From an uncultured Bacteroidia bacterium (GTDB taxonomy: Bacteria; Bacteroidota; Bacteroidia; Bacteroidales; UBA932), in NCBI GenBank assembly GCA_902795785.1, contig CADBMK010000027.1, positions 1 through 6,727 of the forward strand: a stretch of DNA of 6,727 nt, written 5' to 3'. The notes beneath the pieces are model-generated. The model was given only the letters and a program-made list of their open reading frames with translations. It did no database searches and had not been told where the DNA came from. Both the position numbers and the translations under genes were made by a program. Shown here piece after piece: positions 1-5,608 of this stretch (positions are counted from its first letter, which is position 1; each line of letters begins with the position of its first letter).

Positions 1-1
1 A

Positions 2-1732
2 GACAAACTTTCTCCTGAGACCTTCCTTTCAAATGAACAGGAGATGCAGACATACACTAATGCGTATTATACAATGTTCCCAGGAGCCGGAGACCTTTAT
101 TCCGAGTCTAGCGACGCCCTTATAGGAACCACTCTCAACGAGGCTCTCTGGGGCGGAAGGACCATTAATTCCGGAGACGCCGGATGGAACTGGAAAAACC
201 TCAGAAAGATTAATGAATTCATTGAATATTCAAAGAACTGCAAGGACGAGAAACTCCGCTTTCAGTACATCGGCCTTACCCGTTTCTTCCGCGCCTACTT
301 CTATTTTGAGAAGGTTAAGCAGTTTGGAGACGTTCCTTGGTATGACGAGCCTCTCGGTTCCAATGACGAGGCCCTTTACAAGCCTCGTGACAGCCGTGAG
401 CTTGTGATGCAGCATATTATTGAGGACCTTGATTTTGCAATCGAGAACCTTCCTTCAACACACTCGGATTACCGTGTGACCAAGTGGGTGGCCCTTGCGC
501 TTAAGTCCCGCATCTGCCTCTTTGAAGGTACTTTCAGGAAGTATCACGCCGGAGACGTCACTCTTCAGACCCTCCCTGCTGACGCCAAGGATTACAAGTA
601 TTATCTTGAGCTTGCCGCTGAGGCTGCCAACGAATTCATCAACTCCAGCAACTATTCAATCTACAGTGCAGAGGGCGCTGCTGGCAGCTATATAGGCCTC
701 TTCACCAAATACAGGATTGCAGAGGGAACAAACAAGGAGATTATCCTTGCCAGGAACTACAGCACTGAGTACAGCGTGACACACAGTGCAAACGCAATGT
801 ACACCAGCTCAACCCTCGGAAGAGTAGGCTTTACACGTAAGATAATTGCAAGTTATCTTATGAAGGACGGTTCACGCTTTACGGACAAGGCTGCCTGGGA
901 GGAGATGACATTTGTTGATGAGGTCAAGAACCGTGACCCGCGTCTTGCCCAGAGCATCCGTACTCCTGGTTACTGCAGGCTTGGAACAGACATTCAGACC
1001 GCTCCGAACATCAACTATTCGGTTACGGGTTATGCTCCTATCAAGTATTTCATGGGCCCGCAGGACGATACATACCAGCAGTCATACTGTGACCTCGTGC
1101 TCTTCCGCGCCGCTGAGGTTTACCTCAACTACGCAGAGGCAAAGGCTGAACTCGGAACCATCACCCAGAGCGATATCGACCGTTCAATCAAGCCTCTTCG
1201 TGACCGCGTAGGTATGCCAAACCTTGACCTGGCTGCAGCCAACGCAAATCCTGACCCGTATCTGCTTGCAGAACACACGGGCTTCCCTAAGGTTGCCCAG
1301 AAGAACTCGACCAACGTGGGCGTAATCCTTGAGATCCGCCGCGAGAGACAGATTGAGCTTATTCAGGAAGGCTTCCGTTATTATGACATCATCCGCTGGG
1401 CGGAGGGTCAGGCTTTCGAATGCCCGCTTCTTGGAATGTATTTCCCAGGCGAAGGCACCTACGACCTCAATAACGACGGAACTCCGGACATTACCCTGTA
1501 CAATGGCGGATCGGCACCATCAGGCGCAGCAGCCCTTGCACTGAAGATAGGAACAGACGTAACCCTTTCAGAGGGAACATCCGGCTGCCTTGACTTCCAT
1601 CATTCAACCCGTACTGGCTGGACATGGGATGAAGGCAAGGATTACTACTATCCAATCCCTGTAGAGGACAGAAGCCTCACTCAGGGCGCGCTTACACAGA
1701 ACCCGGGCTGGAACGACGGCCTCAAGTTTTAA
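2..1732 (+). CDS. SusD/RagB-family outer-membrane glycan-binding lipoprotein, 5' truncated by window edge
   Basis: The reading frame is open from base 2, giving DKLSPETFLSNEQE before the first ATG at 44. That ATG is therefore internal; the true start and signal peptide lie upstream. The 576 visible residues are close to full SusD length. Numbering from the ATG at 44, the helical TPR-like SusD half spans about 1-165, with IGLTRFFRAYFYF at 76-88 and FGDVPWYDEPL at 94-104. The C-terminal SusD signature follows: LFRAAEVYLNYAEAKAELG (353-371), then IRRERQIELIQEGFRYYDI (431-449) and a closing NPGW (553-556). SusD proteins sit on the outer face of the outer membrane and cap a SusC TonB-dependent transporter that imports oligosaccharides. 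A SusC partner is expected just upstream, outside the window. The specific glycan cannot be read from the sequence. A loop at 474-482 has calcium-site spacing (D-x-N-x-D-G-x-x-D). Gene 2 follows after 19 bases. Confidence 0.96.
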   Translation, partial: DKLSPETFLSNEQEMQTYTNAYYTMFPGAGDLYSESSDALIGTTLNEALWGGRTINSGDAGWNWKNLRKINEFIEYSKNCKDEKLRFQYIGLTRFFRAYFYFEKVKQFGDVPWYDEPLGSNDEALYKPRDSRELVMQHIIEDLDFAIENLPSTHSDYRVTKWVALALKSRICLFEGTFRKYHAGDVTLQTLPADAKDYKYYLELAAEAANEFINSSNYSIYSAEGAAGSYIGLFTKYRIAEGTNKEIILARNYSTEYSVTHSANAMYTSSTLGRVGFTRKIIASYLMKDGSRFTDKAAWEEMTFVDEVKNRDPRLAQSIRTPGYCRLGTDIQTAPNINYSVTGYAPIKYFMGPQDDTYQQSYCDLVLFRAAEVYLNYAEAKAELGTITQSDIDRSIKPLRDRVGMPNLDLAAANANPDPYLLAEHTGFPKVAQKNSTNVGVILEIRRERQIELIQEGFRYYDIIRWAEGQAFECPLLGMYFPGEGTYDLNNDGTPDITLYNGGSAPSGAAALALKIGTDVTLSEGTSGCLDFHHSTRTGWTWDEGKDYYYPIPVEDRSLTQGALTQNPGWNDGLKF

Positions 1733-1751
1733 TCACTAAAGAATCATTGGT

Positions 1752-3473
1752 ATGAAAAAGATATCAAGCATATTACTCCTGTCGCTTTCAGTTCTGTTGC
1801 CTCTGTCCTGTGACAATGACAACAACGGAAATTCTGACATCACTGCCCAGTTGGGCGTATCGATCGGTCAGACTGAAGAGGTAATCGAGGTTATCAAGCG
1901 TCAGTCAAAGACCTTTGACATTGCGGTTGTTTCCAACCCTGGTCCTGCCGAGGCCCTGATAGTAACTATCGGAGCGAACGCAGAACTTGTAGATGCCTAC
2001 AACGCGGAAAACGGCACATCGTACGAGATGCTTCCGGCTTCGGCTTACGAAATCCCGTCCGATCCGTTCCTCATCCCGCGCTACAATAAGAAGTCAACAC
2101 TTTCATCCTTCTCCCTCAAGGGCGTAGGCTGCGAGCCTAACCAGATCTACCTCCTTCCTCTCGTCGTTGACAAGGTTGAGGGAGATGCGGCTTATGAGAA
2201 GCCGGAGGAGAAAATCCTGTACATCCTCTTCAGGATGCTCCCTCCGGAGCAGGAGGGTGACGGAAGCGTTGACGACCCTTATATCATTGACAAGGCTGAA
2301 GGTCTTGCCAAGATGGGAAACATGCTTCTCGCAGATGAAACCGTTTACATCAAGCTTGCCGCAGACTTCAATCTGGACGGTGTAAACTGGGAGTCTATTG
2401 ACGGCGCCGGAAAGAAGATAGCCCTGGACGGAGACGGCCACAAGATCAGCAATCTTTCCGCAGCCCTTTTCTCAACACTTGAGGGCTCCGTTGAGAATCT
2501 TGTCATTGACTCTCCTTCAGTCACTGATGTCACTGCAACTGCCGGCATTCTTGCCAACACCGTTGCAGACGGCTCAAGCGTGAAGAATATTACCGTAACG
2601 AATGCAAGCCTCAACAACGAAACCGGTATTGCCGGCGGCCTTATCGGAACGCTTAAGGGCGGCTCTGTTGAAAAGGTCAGCGTTGCTGGAACAATTGTCG
2701 GCTCAAGCCAGGTCGGCGGTATTATCGGCCGCGTAGAAAGCGGTTCGCTTACTGACTGTGAGTTTGCCGGAGACATTAATTCGGCTTCATACTATTCAGG
2801 TAACCTTGTCGGCCTTGCCGTAACAGGTGACTTTATCAGATGCCACACTAGCGGAACACAGGATAACAAAAAATCCAACTATGCACGTGCCGGCGGTCTC
2901 ATCGGACAGCTGGAAGGCGGTAGCGTTACAAAGTGCTACTCATCCGCAAGCTTGACAGGCCTCGGCCACTTCATGGGCGGTCTTATCGGCTGTATCAACG
3001 GCGATGTAAACGTTTACACCAGCTATGCTACGGGATCTGTATCAGCTCCTACAAGCGGCAACAAGGCGGGAATCGGCGGTCTCATCGGACGTATTGAGAA
3101 GGGAACCGTTGAGGTTGACGACTGCTACTCGACAGGCGCTATTAAGGCGGACAGATGGAGTGGAGGTTTCATCGGCAACATGAATGACGGAACCACGGTT
3201 ACTGTCAAGAACGGTTACACGACTTCCGACATCAGCGGTATTACCCGAGTTAAGGGAATCTTTACCGGAAATACATATACCTCTACCGTCACCGTTACCG
3301 GCTTCGTGGCATGGAAAGTCACCGACGATCCGTTCTATGGAACAGGTACTACCGTCCTGTCAACCGCGGGTAACTATCACGGTGCCGACGGTACCGTCTC
3401 ATTTCAGGCTACTGCCCTTGGCTGGAGCACTGATGTATGGGATCTTAGTGGAACTGAGCCAAAACTGAAATAA
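1752..3473 (+). CDS. Surface lipoprotein with DUF1735 (BT_3987-like N-terminal) domain and GLUG beta-solenoid
   Basis: This 573-residue protein starts with a lipoprotein signal peptide: MKK, a Leu/Ser-rich core and a cysteine at 20 followed by DNDNN. The acidic start of the mature protein fits the Bacteroidota surface-export pattern. Residues about 32-162 match DUF1735 in outline: LGVSIGQTEEVIEV, a VDAYNAENGTSYEMLPASAY stretch (80-99), and a strand-rich end. This domain is common in accessory proteins of polysaccharide-utilisation loci, often ahead of a glycanase or binding module. Here it is followed by a solenoid-entry segment (about 171-253, DDPYIIDKAEGLAKMGN...) and roughly ten coils of about 27-31 residues with GLUG-type cores such as AGGLIG (294, 380), GGIIG (322), GGLIG (409, 442) and GGFIG (471). 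No catalytic motif is recognisable, so a binding or adhesive role on the cell surface is inferred. It lies 19 bases after the SusD gene and 9 before gene 3. Confidence 0.9.
   Translation: MKKISSILLLSLSVLLPLSCDNDNNGNSDITAQLGVSIGQTEEVIEVIKRQSKTFDIAVVSNPGPAEALIVTIGANAELVDAYNAENGTSYEMLPASAYEIPSDPFLIPRYNKKSTLSSFSLKGVGCEPNQIYLLPLVVDKVEGDAAYEKPEEKILYILFRMLPPEQEGDGSVDDPYIIDKAEGLAKMGNMLLADETVYIKLAADFNLDGVNWESIDGAGKKIALDGDGHKISNLSAALFSTLEGSVENLVIDSPSVTDVTATAGILANTVADGSSVKNITVTNASLNNETGIAGGLIGTLKGGSVEKVSVAGTIVGSSQVGGIIGRVESGSLTDCEFAGDINSASYYSGNLVGLAVTGDFIRCHTSGTQDNKKSNYARAGGLIGQLEGGSVTKCYSSASLTGLGHFMGGLIGCINGDVNVYTSYATGSVSAPTSGNKAGIGGLIGRIEKGTVEVDDCYSTGAIKADRWSGGFIGNMNDGTTVTVKNGYTTSDISGITRVKGIFTGNTYTSTVTVTGFVAWKVTDDPFYGTGTTVLSTAGNYHGADGTVSFQATALGWSTDVWDLSGTEPKLK
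2460..3311 (+). repeat. Tandem GLUG-type coding repeats (about ten coils)
   Basis: This stretch encodes residues about 237-520 of the DUF1735 lipoprotein as consecutive units of about 27-31 residues. Each has a Gly-Gly-hydrophobic-Ile-Gly core, then a short S/T-V-x-x-C/V-x strand. The first two and last coils are degenerate (ALFSTL, AGILANT, KGIFTG). Nucleotide divergence between units is high, so the array is old. One 17-base core is nonetheless identical at 2891-2907 and 3074-3090. Repeats of this kind are expected to fold as a right-handed beta-helix. Confidence 0.85.
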
Positions 3474-3482
3474 TCTTACCGA

Positions 3483-4670
3483 ATGAAAAAACTACTTTTA
3501 ATTCTTTTCGTGGCAGGACTTGCCGGAACCGCTCTTTCTTGCGGTTCCGACAACAATGCCGAAGTTGAGCCTGTTATCTCTGAACTGACTTCAGAGTATG
3601 ATGGCAAGGCTATGATTGACAAGCCTGTTACTATTGTGGGATCTAATTTCAGCAAGAAGATTTCAGACAATGAGGTTCTTCTTGGAGTTGGACTCGAATC
3701 TGTCAAGGCAGAAATTAAAGAAGCTGCCGAGGATCATATCGTGTTCATCGCCCCTGACGTGAAAAGGGACTATATCAAGGTCCGCGTGTCCGTAAGAGGC
3801 GTTGAGTCAACATCTGTGTTGATGGAGTATATCAAAGAGGCCCCTATAGATGAGCCTTGGGACGATACCCCTACCATCACCCTTGAAGGCGCCGTTACAA
3901 AGACCGTGTGCCCGGGCGTTGAGTGGACTACGTTCCACGGACGTTGGGAAGGTGAGGTCCGTAATATCAACATTATCAAGACCACCCTCAATGAGCACAA
4001 CACAATCGGAGTCTTCTTTGATTATTCACACAACGGTCTTGACGACCTTGACCAGAAGTGCGAGCATGTAGGCGCCATTGCCGGAACCAACGGACCTATG
4101 AAGTGCTGCCAGTTCATGCGTATCGACGGTGTGATAAAGAACCCTCCTACAGACCAGAGTGCTGAGCCATGGACAGTCAACTGTGCATTCACTATTGACA
4201 ACAATGTGATTGATATCGTGAAGGTAAAGGACAATTATGACGCTGCAAAGCTTGCTAATAACACTGTCGGCTGTGCAGGACCGCTTCTTGTCTTCAACGG
4301 AAAGATTCAGTCATATTCCGAGGAGACATCTGTTGATTTCCTTAAAACCACCCATCCACGTACCGCAATCGGTATTTCAAAAGACGGAAAGACCGTTTAT
4401 CAGGTTGCAATCGACGGACGCTGGGATAGGAGTTCAAATGATGAAAGAGCCATCGGTATGCCAACCCCTCTCCTTTCAAAGTTCATGAGAGGCCTTGGCT
4501 GCTATAAGGCTATGAATCTCGACGGCGGCGGCGGAACAGCAATGTGGGTCAAGGGCTACGGAAACTCCAGAAACATTGTGAACCGTGTCAGCGAGAACCG
4601 TTGGGACTGGAACGGAACCACACTCCGTGCAACCGGAAATGCTGTTTACATCAAGACGGATCAGAAATAA
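3483..4670 (+). CDS. Lipoprotein with IPT/TIG domain and phosphodiester glycosidase (NAGPA/DUF2233) domain
   Basis: This 395-residue protein opens with a signal peptide whose lipobox is ALSC (Cys20), followed by GSDNNAEVEP, suggesting surface display. Residues about 29-118 look like an IPT/TIG immunoglobulin-like fold, with VTIVGSNFSKKISDNEVLLG (49-68) and VFIAPD (87-92). Residues about 130-392 match the phosphodiester glycosidase family: AIAGTNG (198-204), HPRTAIGISKDGKTVY (291-306), DGR (311-313) and the hallmark LDGGGGTAM (346-354). The family includes the human uncovering enzyme, which removes GlcNAc from GlcNAc-1-phospho-mannose, and bacterial DUF2233 proteins. The expected activity is hydrolysis of a sugar-1-phosphodiester, but the substrate is unknown. 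Seven cysteines lie in the catalytic half (143, 193, 208, 209, 234, 264, 340), so disulphides are possible. It is the only recognisable enzyme in the window. It starts 9 bases after gene 2 and ends 3 bases before gene 4, which suggests translational coupling. Confidence 0.92.
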   Translation: MKKLLLILFVAGLAGTALSCGSDNNAEVEPVISELTSEYDGKAMIDKPVTIVGSNFSKKISDNEVLLGVGLESVKAEIKEAAEDHIVFIAPDVKRDYIKVRVSVRGVESTSVLMEYIKEAPIDEPWDDTPTITLEGAVTKTVCPGVEWTTFHGRWEGEVRNINIIKTTLNEHNTIGVFFDYSHNGLDDLDQKCEHVGAIAGTNGPMKCCQFMRIDGVIKNPPTDQSAEPWTVNCAFTIDNNVIDIVKVKDNYDAAKLANNTVGCAGPLLVFNGKIQSYSEETSVDFLKTTHPRTAIGISKDGKTVYQVAIDGRWDRSSNDERAIGMPTPLLSKFMRGLGCYKAMNLDGGGGTAMWVKGYGNSRNIVNRVSENRWDWNGTTLRATGNAVYIKTDQK

Positions 4671-4673
4671 CGT

Positions 4674-5429
4674 ATGTCGCGACTTGCAAACGCACTCGTT
4701 TTTATTCTACTTACAGTAACCATATCGTGCTCCCGTTCCGGGAGCCGGTATGGTGAAATTCAGTATGCATCAGAACTGATTGTAGAGAGACTGGATAACA
4801 ATCGTTTTCCGCTGGAGCCGATTGCTTCTCAGTCCGGAGTGCGTTATGAATTCCTGGCACAGGGATGTCTGTGTTCGTCAAGTCCGCTGTTCGTCTGCTC
4901 CTCTGCAGAAGGGTGGACTGTTACGGTGAACGGCACGCAGGTCCCTATTGTTGAAGGATTGCATCAGATTGACGACAATGACGGATGTTACGTCATCGCC
5001 GGTCTTGTGAAGGATGGCTGGAATGTTATAGAACTTACCGGGGACGGTGTCCCTTCGCCCTCTTTCATAGTTGGTGATTTTGACGTGAACCGCCAGGAAG
5101 AATCCGGCAGTTGGATACTGAAATATGCAACTGTCGCAGGGATTGGCCCGCTTTCTGACCAGGGCCTCCCTTTCTATGCCGGGGAGATTTCCTACAGGCG
5201 CAAAGTGGTTGTTCCGGAAAGAGTCGGAAGGCGTGTTTTAGAGGTTGAGGACTGGAGGGGGGCTTCCTGCGAAATCCTGGTCAACGGCAGCAGTATTGCG
5301 TCGGTGTCTTCCGGAAAGTTCAAAAAGAATATCGGCCGGGAGTTGAACCCCGGAATCAATGAGATTGAGGTTCGTCTGTGCGGGCCTTCGGATGAATTCG
5401 GGCTTCTGCGCGAGTTCACACTTAAATAA
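4674..5429 (+). CDS. Lipoprotein resembling the stand-alone C-terminal beta-sandwich part of large glycoside hydrolases
   Basis: This 251-residue protein starts 3 bases after gene 3. A short signal peptide ends in the lipobox TISC (Cys19). SRSGSR follows, basic rather than acidic, so it may face the periplasm instead of the surface. The mature part looks like two beta-sandwich units: WTVTVNG (81-87) with AGLVKDGWNVIEL (109-121), then FIVGDFDV (131-138), GLPFYAGEISYRRKVVV (164-180), ILVNGSSIASV (201-211) and LNPGINEIEVRL (224-235). This order of motifs resembles the C-terminal sugar-binding-like region of large Bacteroidota hydrolases related to GH106 and GH2, but no catalytic domain is present. 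The family assignment rests on remembered motif patterns. The product could be a carbohydrate-binding lipoprotein or the remnant of a larger enzyme. CTG supplies 10 of 23 leucines, far more than in the neighbouring genes. A strong hairpin lies in the signal-peptide codons. Confidence 0.85.
   Translation: MSRLANALVFILLTVTISCSRSGSRYGEIQYASELIVERLDNNRFPLEPIASQSGVRYEFLAQGCLCSSSPLFVCSSAEGWTVTVNGTQVPIVEGLHQIDDNDGCYVIAGLVKDGWNVIELTGDGVPSPSFIVGDFDVNRQEESGSWILKYATVAGIGPLSDQGLPFYAGEISYRRKVVVPERVGRRVLEVEDWRGASCEILVNGSSIASVSSGKFKKNIGRELNPGINEIEVRLCGPSDEFGLLREFTLK
4719..4754 (+). other. Strong imperfect hairpin inside the start of gene 4
   Basis: Bases 4719-4735 pair with 4739-4754 around a 3-base loop (4736-4738). 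This gives 16 pairs, including one U-G wobble (4725/4748) and one bulged T at 4728. The inner arm CTCCCG/CGGGAG and the outer arm ACCATA/TATGGT are perfect. It begins 45 bases after the gene 4 start codon and about 50 bases after the gene 3 stop. No T-run follows, so it does not look like an intrinsic terminator. A role in mRNA stability or in lowering gene 4 translation is possible but unproven. Confidence 0.6.
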
Positions 5430-5442
5430 TCGAAATACAACC

Positions 5443-5595
5443 ATGAATATCACTAAAACCCAACGTCAGGTGTACGAGGCTCCGGTTACATCTGTATTTC
5501 CTTTTGAAATGGAGCGGGACATTGCCGTGAGTTATGACGGCTCGTTGCAGGATTTTGACGGCAACGGTATTTATGATGAAGATTTTAATTCTTAA
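5443..5595 (+). CDS. Small 50-residue protein of unknown function with a D-x-D-G-N-G loop
   Basis: ATG at 5443 lies 13 bases after the gene 4 stop, and TAA at 5593 lies 13 bases before gene 6, which is the spacing of an operon member. The same frame can be extended back to 5359, but that would overlap gene 4, and the extra residues (MRLRFVCAGLRMNSGF...) read as out-of-frame translation of gene 4, so 5443 is preferred. The product has no signal peptide or membrane segment. It begins MNITKTQRQVYEAP, continues VTSVFPFEMERDIAVSYDGS, and ends in DFDGNGIYDEDFNS (37-50). The outline, a Tyr-x-x-Pro start, a Glu-rich middle and a short acidic tail, resembles short uncharacterised Bacteroidales proteins that often precede lipoprotein genes. 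Residues 37-45 have calcium-loop spacing (D-x-D-G-N-G-x-x-D), although the terminal Glu of a classic EF-hand loop is missing. No function can be assigned. Confidence 0.68.
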   Translation: MNITKTQRQVYEAPVTSVFPFEMERDIAVSYDGSLQDFDGNGIYDEDFNS

Positions 5596-5608
5596 ACAGA
5601 CTTGCGCC

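Noticed and set aside
44..46. ATG at 44 as the start of the SusD gene
   Set aside because: The frame is open upstream to base 2 with typical SusD N-terminal residues, and a start at 44 would leave no signal peptide.
2345..2776. 143-codon open frame on the - strand within gene 2
   Set aside because: It lies wholly inside the DUF1735-GLUG gene, its Pro/Ser/Thr-rich product has no recognisable domain, and it is explained by the codon bias of the opposite strand.
2891..3090. 17-base direct repeat as a mobile-element or recombination site
   Set aside because: Both copies encode the same GGLIG core of the GLUG coils, so protein-level repetition explains them.
3387..3398. Perfect 12-base palindrome GACGGTACCGTC
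   Set aside because: It has no loop, sits in the coding sequence of gene 2 (GADGTVS), and one such palindrome is plausible by chance; no operator context is seen.
4524..4535. GGC triplet run as a possible slippage or phase-variation site
   Set aside because: It is only three GGC units plus GGA, the triplet unit keeps the frame, and it simply encodes the conserved glycines of the glycosidase motif.
4719..4754. Intrinsic transcription terminator between genes 3 and 4
   Set aside because: The hairpin is inside gene 4 and is followed by GAAATTCAG rather than a T-run.
5359..5442. Longer version of the small gene starting at 5359
   Set aside because: The extension lies inside gene 4 in another frame and its residues look like shadow translation; 5443 gives normal operon spacing.
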